A DNA stretch of 64,000 nt from Entomortierella parvispora. Its lineage: Eukaryota; Mortierellomycota; Mortierellomycetes; Mortierellales; Mortierellaceae. This document shows, in pieces, positions 37,905 through 48,714 of the stretch. Location of the stretch: the NCBI GenBank assembly GCA_963573315.1, contig OY752142.1, forward strand, positions 62,001-126,000, given 5' to 3'. The position numbers were made by a program, and so were the translations under genes. Position 1 is the first letter of the stretch. Every line of letters starts with the position of its first letter. The notes below the pieces were generated by a model. The model was not told where the DNA came from, made no database searches, and was given only the letters and a program-made list of their open reading frames with translations.

Positions 37905-37965
37905 TGCTGCAATCAAACCTCGCCACGGAGAACCAGGATACAGCTGTAAAAATCACAAACATTGA
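37365..37965 (+). CDS. LYR-motif (Complex1_LYR family) protein
   Basis: Exons 37365-37586 and 37702-37965, 161 residues. The N-terminal half is a Complex1_LYR-like three-helix domain: VRHFYRKLLRIGKAMP (the LYR motif appears as FYR), then RSALVLSRVKGDFRANA and EEIESMIQLAELQVDNLEIQRDHL. Such proteins act with the acyl carrier protein in assembling respiratory complexes or Fe-S clusters in mitochondria. The sequence pattern is nearest to the Mzm1/LYRM7 or LYRM1 kind, but I cannot settle which. Residues after about 105 carry IPVDIHKNAKPRISKFMKGPPLSW, a poly-Gln run of about twelve (CAA repeats at 37866-37902) and a basic tail. Confidence 0.7.
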
Positions 37966-38453
37966 TAGAACCCGCCACAAGAGGGACCAAATTTCCCTAT
38001 ATTCTTGAACTCGAACATCGTACCATGGCAGCGCAGCAGAGAACAGCATAGATACCCCGACAGGATTCGTAATTTACAAAAGTTTAATAATTATGATCGT
38101 TTTTCAACATGCAAGATGAAGATAAAAGCGAGTACAAAGTGGTATGACGGGAATCATCTACGGAGTGGATAGAAGATGCAAGCAGAGTGGGGAATGGTAG
38201 AAAAGGAAGAAAGAGGAGGGGGGAGTCGTTTGCAGCAACATGGGGGGCAGTGTTTGATGGCTGCGCTCTATGCACGGTGCACGATATTGGTACTGAAAGA
38301 TGAAGAGAAGAACAGAAATGATGGAGGGGGATGGAAGGGCGATATACAATGGGCAGGGCAAGATAAAAGAACAAATAAAGAGAAAAAAAAACACACATGG
38401 CGTCTGTGGGATCAAGAGCGCGCATGTGCTAGGGTATGTGTTTTGTTTCCTTT
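37966..38453. other. Intergenic region between convergent genes
   Basis: 3' flanks of the LYR gene and the mitochondrial carrier gene. GA-rich patches at 38200-38360 but no gene. Confidence 0.5.
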
Positions 38454-40938
38454 CTAGAGTTGCTCCTCCCGTCTTGCGATCACGGTCGAAGCAATTGAAG
38501 GGGTAGGGGTCGAGTTGTCCTCCTTGGGGTGGAGAGGACGAACATCCTGCGGTGATGAGGAAGAGGATCCTTCAATCAAGTGACGCTTCAACATGCCCAA
38601 GAAGACAAAGGTCAACGTGAAGTGAGGTCCAATTCGCATGAAGTGAGTCGAGAATCCCTTGTAGAACGCCAATGGTCCCTCTGTCGTCAAGATGTGTCGG
38701 ATAGACTGCAGTGTCGTTTGGGAGGTCGACTGAGACGATCGGTTGTAGAGACGGATACGACTAGGAGGAAACGGGGTCAAAGAAACTTGTTAATCAACCG
38801 CCTGCAGCCTTATAGATAGAAACCAGTGGTAAGTCCTATTCTCACTTACACGACATCCATGGGGTTCATGACCACAACACTAACAAACGCACTGACAAGA
38901 GAGCTCGACATGTCCAACATGATACCGTCCTCAGCGCCCCAATTGTTCCTGGCATGGTCCTTGAGTAGCGAATATGTCGTCAAGTTGGCAGCGCTTCCGA
39001 GCATGGACCGTGCAATTGAGATCATAGAGCCGCGGTAAAGGGTCATGACTCCGTCTGTCGTAACGATGGTTCTTAGGGCAGAGAACGTTCCAGTGTACGC
39101 GTACTGATTACCGACGGCAAGTCCACCGGAAGAATGTGACTGGAGTCGAGTCTTGATCAACTCAAAGGGGTTGGCGCTGATAGCACCCATGGCGCCGCAT
39201 GTAGCACCGGCAATCATTCGTTTCCATGCTGGTGCTGTGCTGGCCTCGCCTGGGTAACTCAATGGGTGCATATAGTTCAGGATGGGATCATAGAGACCGA
39301 GACGGAAAATATTTTTAGACGACTCTTTGAGGATGGCTGGGAAAAGACCCTTTTGCAAACCTCGGATACCCTCATGTCTAAAGGTTTTTTGCAGACAGTC
39401 CAGTGACGACTTGTAAACCTGGTAGTCAAAACAGAGACAAGAAAGGAGGAAGGGATGTTAGGATAAATGGAGTCGGGATGTGAATGCACCGTGGGAAGAA
39501 AGACGGCTGTCGTTTGACCGTTGGACAAGTTCCTTGTCCGGATCTGTTGCAAAGCGGGAATGTCCAAGAGTGGTGTGATTGAAGGGGGGGCATGCGGCAT
39601 TGCCCACAGACGCACCCCGAAAAATGTGTCCGTGGACAAAAATTGAACCGTTGGGCTGCTGTCCTCTTGTCTCGCGGTCGCAACTCTGTTTTTTGGCACT
39701 ATCAACAACAACAACAGGCTGCAGTTTTTATATAAAAAAAAGTTGCAACTCCACCCTTGCCGACAATGTTGCCGTTGTGGTCCAGTCGCTCGCTTTTGTT
39801 TTTGCCTCTGGATTCCCCCACCCATCCCCAACAAAAAGTCCCTCACTTGCATCCATGTCTATTCTTTGCCCACTTCAGGGCCAACATCTCCGTGCAGTTG
39901 CTACCCACGGACGCTTGGCCACAACCACACCGGGGAGAGAGAAAAGAGAAACAGAATAACAAAAACAGCGATTGTGTCACTTTGTTGTCGGGTGCGGGTG
40001 CGGATGGGTCGAATCCAAAAACAAAAAAAAAGTGGACTGATGGACGGAAGTGGATATTCTCTCTGTCTGGGTCCTGTGCTGGCGTGCCTGATTGTCCCTT
40101 TGACAAGGCCTGGATCCATCTGGTCTCGCAGGTCGAATGCACCAACAGCGTGTTTGTTCTTTGGGCGCTCTGTCCCGAAGTAGGAGCGACAGAAAGAACG
40201 ACAAAAGGACAGCAGGAGGGAAGGGAGGAAGGAAGGAAGGAAGGAGGGATCCCTTGTTTGCACTGCCTGCTCTCATGTCCATCGGCGGTCGAGTGTCCAA
40301 AATTGACTCACGAGGTGCAAACAACCCAAAAACAAACAAGAAATAACAAGATGCTCGCATTCTGGCCGACAAAGGTAATCCCGCTTCAGAATGCGGGGTA
40401 ACCTTGCTTGCCCATCTCATGTCACTGCACATCCATTAGCCAAACCCTTCATTCTCGACCTTGGCCCTGACCACACACCGTCATTGCTCTTCTCTCCTCG
40501 CCACGCTAGCCAGTGTAGAAAGGGTGGCAAAGTGGTCATCCCCTTCCCAACCACACTCACTTGTTGGCCCCCTCTGAACCTACAGTGTAGTTAGTAATAA
40601 AAAAAAATGAAAGAAAATTCCCTCACCTTTTCAGACACACGGACGACCTCTTTGCCGTTCCTGCCTGGTTCTCTCGTCTTGACAAACTCGCCCTGCAGTT
40701 GAAGTCGGACCTTGACAGTGTCAAAGGGGTTGGTGAAGAGCACAGCCATCGATGGTGCCAGGGCTGAGACGGCAAAGTTCTCGAGCTGAGTGAGCTCAGC
40801 CTTTTGGTGATGGCCATGAGCGAGATCAGAAGATGCGGAGGGAGTGGACGGTGACTTTGCTTCGATCGAGTCGTGGAGATTGTCGCTAGAGCTGGATCGA
40901 CCCAGTAAGGGGGTGCTCTTTGTTGTGAATGTGTTCAT
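38454..40938 (-). CDS. Mitochondrial carrier, Oac1/SLC25A34-35 type
   Basis: Exons 40938-40627, 39418-38850 and 38760-38454, 395 residues, phases agree. Three carrier repeats are marked by PFDTVKVRLQLQGE (exon 1), PFELIKTRLQSHS (exon 2) and PMDVVRIRLYNRS across the exon 2/3 junction, each a Px[D/E]xx[K/R]x[K/R] variant. A Ser-rich leader of about 50 residues precedes the first helix. The third motif ending in RxYN and the tail FYKGFSTHFMRIGPHFTLTFVF resemble the yeast oxaloacetate carrier Oac1 and SLC25A34/35. It should move di- or tricarboxylates across the inner mitochondrial membrane. Intron 1 is 1,208 bp, far longer than any other intron resolved in this window. About 842 bp separate its start from the divergent acyl-CoA dehydrogenase. 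Confidence 0.88.
39419..40626 (-). other. Unusually long intron of the carrier gene
   Basis: Donor GTGAGG at 40626, acceptor ACCAG at 39419. It contains a GGAA/GAAGG microsatellite (about 40215-40250) and short unconvincing frames only. It might hold an internal promoter or non-coding RNA, but nothing in the sequence shows this. Confidence 0.7.
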
Positions 40939-41780
40939 GGCAAGGGGGTGTGGGGATGGTGGAGGGAAGGAGGATGGACTGAGAGGACAGTCAGGTTTGG
41001 TTGATCAACAAGTGGCGGCGAATGAAGTATTCTCCGAGTCTGGTCCTGTTTCGAGAGTGAGGGCGAGGGTAGGGCAAAAGAGGGAGAGGATGAAGCAAAA
41101 GAGAGTGAAGAGGGGAGGAGAAAGGAAGAGAGAAAGAAAAAGAGAGAGAGGAATGAAGAGAAGTGAAGAAGAGTAAAGAGTAAGGAGAGAGTCAGGGACC
41201 AGGAACGAGTGAACAAAGAGAACACAGTAATGAACGGACGGCAAGGCTGAAAAGGGAAGGTGAAGAAAGTCCACGAACATTTACGTATAATTGCACACGA
41301 TCGAGAAAGAGGGCAGATCGGATCTGGTTCCTTGTCGTGTGCGCTCTACTTGACTCATGGTTGGCTGTCTGGCTGGCTATCCTGTCTGTTGGTGGTGGCA
41401 CGACAGAGAGAGAAGGAATGAGAGGAGCACGCACGGTGTGGGGAACAACAGAGCCACAGGGTGAAAGAGAGAAGGATGGACGATCTGCAGCACTGGTGTG
41501 TGTGTGTGTGTGTGTGTGTGTATGTCTTTTTGCACATGTGAAAAGGGTGTGTCCCCGTCCGTCGACTGCATGTCTCCAGTCCTCTTTTTCCCCTCCAGCC
41601 AGTGAGGTGCGACCTCGATGGACTCGATGGAAATTGTCCCCCGGGGTCAAGCTGACGCTCCTTTTTTCTTTGCTCCTCTTTCTTGTATGTACTGAGCGCC
41701 TTTCCCGTCCTCTTTCTTTTCTTTTCTTCTCTTTCTTCTTCTTCTCCATCACTCTCCACTCTTCATCTCCTTTTCCTGCA
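40939..41780. promoter_or_regulatory. Divergent promoter region with (GT)n microsatellite
   Basis: Shared upstream region of the carrier (minus) and acyl-CoA dehydrogenase (plus) genes. GA-rich on the left, a (GT)12-type run at 41496-41520, and a CT-rich leader at 41690-41775. Confidence 0.5.
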
Positions 41781-43645
41781 ATGTTCGCTGCTGCTCTCCG
41801 TCCCCGTTTCGCCGCCGCCGTCGCCAGACCCGCCGTCTTGGGCGCGATCCGTCCCAGGTACCAACCTCACTCGTACCCGATCTCCATTCACGTCAGGACT
41901 TGACATTGCTCGGGAGTCATGGACACGGCCTTCCCCGGACTCTCTCTCTCGACTCAAATTCCAACTGGACTAGTTCATTAGCAAGATCATTTGGAAGAAA
42001 ATCTTGCTCATTCACGATCAGCTCTAATGGACAAGAACAGCCGAAAAAGTTATTCTCCGAGCTACTTTTAACACGTACTTGCCCTGTTGCCCTTCGTCCC
42101 ACGTAGATTCTTCACCCAGGCTGCTGTTGCTCGCTCCAGCATCCCTTCCCTTCACACATTGACTGAGGATGAGGAGATTTTGCGCGAGACTGGTGCGTTT
42201 CGTGTTTGCTTTCTACAGTACAATCTTTTCTTCGAAACAGTAATGGAGGGCACGATGGACTAACCCGTGATCCAATCTGTGTTATCATATAGTCGCCCGC
42301 TTTGCCCAAGAGCAGGTCCTCCCCAAGGTCGCCAAGATGGACGAGACCGAGAAGTTGGACAAGGATGTCCTCAAGGGCTTGTTCGAGCAGGGTGTAAGAA
42401 TTCAGACGTGTCCCTGAGCATCGTTTTATTTCGAGCTGGGGAGAGATCGGCAGTTGAATGCCTCCTTTTTTGTTTTCCCACGCGTGCTGAGACCAATTGG
42501 TCAAAGAACAGAAAAGAACAAGAAGGTGGAACTAACTCTCTCCATTTTCGTTGTCTATAGTTGATGGGTATTGAGACCGACTCCAAGTACGATGGATCTG
42601 AGTCGTCGTTCATGTCCGCCATCTTGACCATTGAGGAGCTCGCCAAGGTCGATCCTTCTATCTCTGTTATCTGCGATGTCCAGGTATGACAATGACAAGA
42701 AAGATGGCAACTGGAATGTGGACCACAGTGAACAGCACTCTAACACCTTGATCACCATTGATGCAACAGAACACTCTTGTCAACACCTTGTTCCGCAAGT
42801 ACGCCTCAGAGGACATCAAGTCTCGTTACTTGCCCCGCCTTGCCACCGACACTGTTGGATGCTTCTGCTTGTCTGAGGCTGGTTCTGGATCGGATGCTTT
42901 TGCTTTGCAGACCCGTGCCGTCAAGGATGGTGACAACTACATCTTGAACGGTACCAAGATGTGGATCACCAACTCTGGAGAGGCCGAGATCTTCTTGGTC
43001 TTTGCCAACGTCGCCCCCGAGAAGGGTTACAAGGGTATCACCTGCTTTGTCGTTGACAAGTCCATGGGTGTCAAGGTTGGCAAGAAGGAGTCCAAGCTCG
43101 GAATCCGCGCTTCCTCCACATGCACCTTGAACTTTGACGACATTGTTGTCCCTGCCGGCAACATTTTGGGCGAGGTTGGAAAGGGTTACAAGTACGCTAT
43201 TGAGATCTTGAACGAGGGTCGTATCGGTATTGCTGCCCAGATGTTGGGTCTTGCCCAGGGTGCTTTCGATGCCACCATGCCTTACCTCTTCCAGCGCAAG
43301 CAGTTCGGCTCCCTCATCGGAAACTTCCAGGGTATGCAGCAGCAGTACGCCCAGATCGCTGTCGATATCGAGGCTGCCCGTCTCTTGACTTACAACGCTG
43401 CTCGTCTGAAGGAGCAGGGCAAGCCCTTCGTCAAGGAGGCTGCCATGGCCAAGCTCTACGCTTCCCAGGTTGCCGAGCGCACCGCTTCCCGCTGCATTGA
43501 GTGGGCCGGTGGAATCGGCTTCACCCGTGATTTCCCCATCGAGAAGTTCTACCGTGACTGCAAGATTGGTGCAATCTACGAGGGAACCAGCAACATTCAG
43601 CTCCAGACCATTGCCAAGATCTTGGAGAAGCAGTACTCTTCGTAA
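41781..43645 (+). CDS. Acyl-CoA dehydrogenase, short/branched-chain type
   Basis: Five exons, 41781-41857, 42107-42192, 42293-42393, 42561-42683 and 42770-43645, giving 420 residues. The N-terminus ([20 protein letters not shown]) is Arg/Ala-rich with no acids, a mitochondrial targeting peptide. The catalytic domain carries [16 protein letters not shown] (FAD/substrate signature), [28 protein letters not shown], and the C-terminal signature [35 protein letters not shown] (in parts), whose Glu in YEGTSN is the catalytic base. Closest in feel to ACADSB/ACADS, so it should oxidise 2-methylbutyryl-, isobutyryl- or short straight-chain CoA in the matrix. Exon 5 is strongly codon-biased (C-ending codons), suggesting high expression. 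Confidence 0.92.
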
Positions 43646-44182
43646 ATTGTAGATTCTCGTCCTGTCACTTCAACCCCTATCCCCTTGCTTTGTTTTTTCT
43701 CCAATAAAAATATATATCCTTAAAAAGTTAAAAGCAGCAATCCCTCTTTTCCGGACTTCAAGTCGGTTTTCGCAAAAAGCCATATCTTCCTTCTTGTCCC
43801 TGGCAGTTTAATCGTGATTCCCTCCCTGGTATGTCAAGCTCTCGATCCCGCCTCCAGTAACTCCCCAGTTTGCTGCTGGCTCGCCCTTACTTTCATGAAA
43901 CTGTGCAGTGGTCGCACGGTCGCACAAAAAAGACAGGGTGGTGTGGCGGGAAAACAATTTCTTATTTTCCTACCGATCCTGATCTTTTTCCAGCTCCACC
44001 AATCCATTCACTCACTTTCTGTTCTCATTTTGCCCAACCCTCATTCGTCAATTGAATCCATCAAAGCAATCCATCGTAATGTCATTTCTTTGAGTCAATT
44101 TCGATCTGCTTGCCTCATTTATGGAGACTGACGTTCTGCTCCCATTCTTTCTTTCTTTAATTATTACTTGTGTGTCAGCGAT
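43646..44182. other. Intergenic region; left end of the F-box duplication unit
   Basis: From about 43805 this sequence is similar to 46077-46454 (shared text such as CCCAACCCTCATTCGTCAATTGAA), marking it as the 5' flank carried along in the tandem duplication. AATAAAAA near 43703 likely ends the dehydrogenase transcript. Confidence 0.6.
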
Positions 44183-45781
44183 ATGAAGGTCAAAGATATC
44201 CTTTCAAGGTGCTCATTGACGATAGATGAGACTAAGGACTGTCAACGCGAACGATCCATCCGCATGAATTCACTCGCGGACGAGGATGCGGGTGTGGTTT
44301 TTTGGGAGGTATCTAAAAAAGAAAAAGGAAGTAATTATAGCTGTATTGCAAATAACCCAACGTCTTCCCTGTGTTTGTAGGACTTTTGCGACCTTAACAA
44401 TTGGACCAGGACGCCCAACTTGACGAACATACGTGCATACATCGAAGAGATTGTGAGCGACAAGGGAGAGGAGATTAATCGTAGATGGGGTGATGCCATG
44501 GGTTATATCAGCGGTCATGACCTGTTCCTCAAACCAGTCTTTCGACTCAAGGCCCGGCTCCTTGACGGCAGCAACATCGATCCTCACAGCGCGACATTTG
44601 CGACCCTTCCTCCTGAACTTCACGCCATGATAATCTCGTTTCTGGATAGCGCGCAAGACATCTATTCCTGCACTCTTGTCAGCCGCGAATGGCATAACAT
44701 TCTCAATCCGTTTCTTTGGGGCAACATCGAAAGCTACTGTGACCCGAGAGGTTTATCAGAGGAGTCGCCCTTCATCTGCAGCATCGTCAACTCGGAATCG
44801 CTCAGAGAGTACGGACATCACATTCAGACACTGAAAATCGAGTGCTCGAACGACGGCTTGTATGATTTGGTCACTATGGCGCCAGACAGGTTCTTGCGAC
44901 TGCATTCCATCGAGTTGAAAGGGTTCGAGTTGCGCGATGACACAATAGCCGATCTCTTGCACCGATGCTCTCCGCGGTATGGTGGTGCGGGACTACGACG
45001 TATAGTCTTGAGTGTCCTGGACGACTTGTTTTGGGAATCTGGTGATGACGATCTTGGCTTTGGGAAAAAGTCTGCCGAGGCTTTGAAGGAGCATTTTCCA
45101 ACACTGGAGGTGTTTTGCCTTGAAATTGGCGAGATGTCAAGCAAGAAGATCCAGGAACTGCTATGTTCAGCCCCCCGGCTCAAGGTATTCAATATCCTAA
45201 AAAAGGACCGTACAGACCCAATAGTCGGCTCTTGTATGTCGCTCAACGCAAGTGATGCTGTTCACGCGAACTGGGCTTGTGAATCCCTTGAGGTCTTTGG
45301 CTGCCCTATAGTAGGTATACCTCGACTCAAGCTCAAGCAAGATCGCCAAGAAGGAAAGAAGGTCAAAGGTCAAAAAAAGAGTATGGCGCTTCACCACGGA
45401 GTTTACTCCCAGCTAGCCCGCCTGACGCACCTTGGAGAGCTCCGATTGGGAATCCCTTACGACACCTCGCACCTAGACTACCGCCTCCGTGACAAGGAAC
45501 ATGACCGCCAGTATGACTGCCTTGCCATGAGTCTCGAGAGTGGATTAAATCTTCTGAGCGGTCTAAAGAAGTTACGGGTGGTGGCACTGGAGGACATGGA
45601 GGTCGGTATTGATGGCGAAAGTGAACAAGAATGGGTCAAAGAGCACTGGCCAATGGTGAGGATAATCATGACAGACAGCGAAACTGATCGAGACGACGAT
45701 TTGCAGTTGTCTGACTTTTATGATGAGTACAGCCAAGAGATGTATTATGGCTCTGTCTATTACGACGACGGATACCTTTAG
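44183..45781 (+). CDS. F-box protein with LRR-like C-terminal region, copy 1
   Basis: Exons 44183-44308 and 44381-45781, 508 residues. An F-box at about residues 117-155 reads LPPELHAMIISFLDSAQDIYSCTLVSREWHNIL, with the following NPFLW. The rest is a degenerate leucine-rich region (repeated LxxLxxL, CPxxL-like steps), as in fungal F-box substrate adaptors of SCF ubiquitin ligases. The acidic Tyr/Asp-rich tail (YDEYSQEMYYGSVYYDDGYL) is distinctive. The substrate is unknown. The first exon (MKVKDILSRCSL) is assigned from the matching layout in copy 2; an earlier start cannot be excluded. A tandem paralogue lies 2.27 kb downstream. Confidence 0.82.
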
Positions 45782-46454
45782 TGTTATTTGATGCTTCTGT
45801 AAAAAATACAATGCAAGTCAGCAGTGGTCAAAGTGATCTTCGCGCAACAGCAACGTTACCGCGTCGGTGACAATCATGTAAGACCTCATCTCCATTTGAT
45901 AGTTCTTCATCGTCATCGACATCGTCCAGGCAGCTCATTTGTTTTTTTGACACTCAACGCCAACTCCAGGTGTGTATTCCATGTTTTGCGACACCATGCA
46001 GAAGTGGACGGAGAAAGGAGACACTTCGTTTCCCCTATCACGATACCTTCACTACACCTCTTGTCTCTGTTAGTCCAATCGTGATTCCTTCCCTGGTGTG
46101 TCAAGCTCTTCACCGCCTCTCCTGATCCTTGCCCTTCTTGTTGATCCCGCATCCGTCTCACTCCTAAGTGACCCCGCTTGCTCGCCCTTTTTCTTTCATC
46201 ATGAACTGAAGTGACAGCATGGTCGTACAAAAGAGAGATTTTCCCTCCTATTTTCTCCTATTTTCAGTTCCACCAATCCATCACTCACTTTCTATTCACA
46301 TTTTGCCCAACCCTCATTCGTCAATTGAATTCATCAAAGCAATCCATCGTAATGTCATTTCTGTTCATGAGTAAATGTAGATTTGCTTTGCATGCTTCAT
46401 TTTCGGAGACTCACGCTCTGCTCCCCCTCCTTCTTTCCTTGTGTAAAGAGTGAT
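45782..46454. other. Junction of the two F-box duplication units
   Basis: Holds the 3' flank of copy 1 (similar to 48073-48360) and, from about 46077, the 5' flank of copy 2 (similar to 43805 onward). The downstream flank at about 45970-46030 is a truncated version of the SANT-like relic that follows copy 2. Confidence 0.6.
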
Positions 46455-48072
46455 ATGGAGGTGAAGGATATCCTTTCAAGGTGCTCGCTGACGAGACATG
46501 AGAATAAGGATTGTCGACGCGAACGATCCATCCGCATGGATTCACTCGCGGACGAGGATGCGGGTGTTGTTTTTTGGGAGGTATCTCAAAAAGAAAAGAA
46601 AGAAGTATTGCAACTGTACTGCCAATAACTCAACGTCTTTCATCCGTTGGTAGGATTTTTGCGACCTTCATGGTTGGCCCAGGATGCCCAACTCGACCAA
46701 CATACGCAGATATACCGAAGAGTTTGTGAACCACAAGGAAAAGAGTATCAATCGTAGATGGGGTGGTGCCATGGGTTATATCGGTGGTTACGATTTGTTC
46801 CTCAAACCGGTCCTTCGACTCAGGGACCGGCTCCTTGACGACAACAACATCGGCTCTCACAGCGCGACATTTGCGACCCTTCCTCCTGAACTTCACGCCA
46901 TGATAGTCTCGTTTCTGGACAGCGCGCAGGACATATATTCCTGCACTCTTGTCAGCCGCGATTGGCATAACATTCTCAATCCGTTTCTTTGGGACAACAT
47001 CAAAAGCTACTGTACCACGAAAGATCCACAAAAGGAATCGCCCTTCATCAGCAGCATCGTCGACTCTGGGTCGCTCAGGAAGTATGGACATCACATTCAG
47101 ACACTGAAAATCGAGTGCTCGAACGACGGCTTGAATGATTTTGTCACTATGGCACCAGACAGGTTCTTGAGGTTGCATTCCATCGATCTGAGAGTGTTCG
47201 AGCTGAGCGATGACACAATGGCGGATCTCTTGCACCGATGCTCTCAACGTTGTGGTGGTGTGGGACTACGACGTATAGTCCTGACTGACCTGGACGACTT
47301 GTTTTGGGCAACTGGTAATGACAATCTTGGCTTCGGGTTAAAGTCTGCCGAGGCTTTGAAGGAGCATTTTCCAACATTGGAAGTATTTTGTGCCGAAGTT
47401 AGCGAGCTCCCAAGCAAGAAAATTCAGGAGCTGCTATGTTCAGCCTCCCGACTCAGGGTATTCAATATTTTAAAAAAGGACCGCATAGAGCCAGTAGACA
47501 ACTTTTGTACGTCACTCAAAGCAAGTGATGCGGTTCGCACGAACTGGGCTTGTGAATCCCTTGAGGTCTTTGGCTGCCCTATATTAGGTATACCTCAACT
47601 CGATTTCACGCAAACCCGCCAAGAAGGAAAGAAGGACAAAGGTCAAAAAAAGAGTATTGTGCTTCACCATGGAGTTTACTCCCAGCTAGCCCGTCTGACG
47701 CACCTTGAAGAGCTCCGATTGGGAATCCCTTACGACACCTCGAGCATGAGCTACTGCCTCCGTGACAAGGAATATGCCCGCCAGTATGACTGTCTTGCCA
47801 TGAGTCTCGAGAGTGGATTAAATCTTCTGAGCGGTCTCAAGAAGTTACGGGTGGTGGCACTGGAGGACATGGAGGTCGGAATTGATGGCGAAAGTGAGCA
47901 AGAATGGGTCAGAGAGCACTGGCCAATGGCGAAGATAATCACGACCTTCAGTGGAACTGATCGAGACGACGATTCGCAGTTGTCTGGCGACCCTGGGTAT
48001 TTTGATCTTGGATATCATGAGCCTGGTGATTTTGACGCCTACGAGTGTGATTATGACGATGTATACTTTTAA
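46455..48072 (+). CDS. F-box protein with LRR-like C-terminal region, copy 2
   Basis: Exons 46455-46580 and 46654-48072, 514 residues, same intron position and phase as copy 1 and similar along the whole length. The F-box LPPELHAMIVSFLDSAQDIYSCTLVSRDWHNIL is kept. Differences cluster after the F-box (DPR in copy 1 versus TTK here) and at the end, where the tail is longer and Gly/Asp-rich (DPGYFDLGYHEPGDFDAYE). Both copies are open, so both are probably functional and diverging. Confidence 0.82.
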
Positions 48073-48279
48073 TGCATCTTTTGGTCATGCGAGCAAAGAA
48101 TAAAAGTCTGCAGTGGTCAGAGTAAAGTGATCTTGATGCAACAGCCGCGTTTCTTCGCCGGTAACTATCCTGTAATACTCCATCTCTATTTGACAGTTTT
48201 TCATCCTCATGGACATGGTCCAGGCGGTTCATATGTTTTTTTGACCCTCAATGCTGACTCCAGTTGTATATCCAGTTGC

Positions 48280-48540
48280 ACCCTGGTTTGCGCCACGCCA
48301 AGCAGAAATGGACGGAAAAGGAAACGACGCTTTTGTTTTCCCAACTGCGATACGAGTGGCAGGTTTGGAACAGTGGGAGGAACAGCTCGACAGGTGCAAG
48401 AAATACAACGAGCAGTTTCTGCCACTGGTTTGGAGACGTGTCTAATAAAGCCATTGAGAACAGCTTCTTGATTTTTTTCGAGTTCGCGATATTGCGAATA
48501 TATCCCTCAATTGAGGGAGCAAGATCTAGGACGAAGAACC
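48280..48540 (+). pseudogene. SANT/Myb-like gene relic
   Basis: The plus strand reads RHAKQKWTEKETTLLFSQLRYEWQVW, then the text continues only after a frameshift as LEQWEEQLDRCKKYNEQFLPLVW, and a further shift gives SNKAIENSFLIFFEF. W-x-E-K-E-T and the spaced Trp residues suggest a Myb/SANT or trihelix-type domain. It is broken and has no start. Confidence 0.4.
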
Positions 48541-48714
48541 AAGAGGTAGTGCGCAAAAATTACAGAATTGTAAGGTTTTTTTTGGATTCTACGCGTTGAA
48601 AAACATGTTTTTATTCTATGCTGAGCGTGGGGGGTTGTGTTTATGATGCAAATTAGGTGATAAGGTACAGTAGTAATATGTAAAAGGGAAAAAGGGAAGG
48701 AAAGGAAACCTCAA
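48541..48714. other. Short spacer
   Basis: AT-rich spacer between the F-box unit and the stop of the MFS gene; no gene seen. Confidence 0.4.

Noticed and set aside
40215-40250. GGAA-rich patch as a regulatory site
   Set aside because: A simple microsatellite inside an intron; nothing supports a specific function.
41337-41903. 188-codon frame across the start of the dehydrogenase gene
   Set aside because: It crosses a (GT)n microsatellite and CT-rich leader and reads the dehydrogenase leader only because exon 1 is open; no family features.
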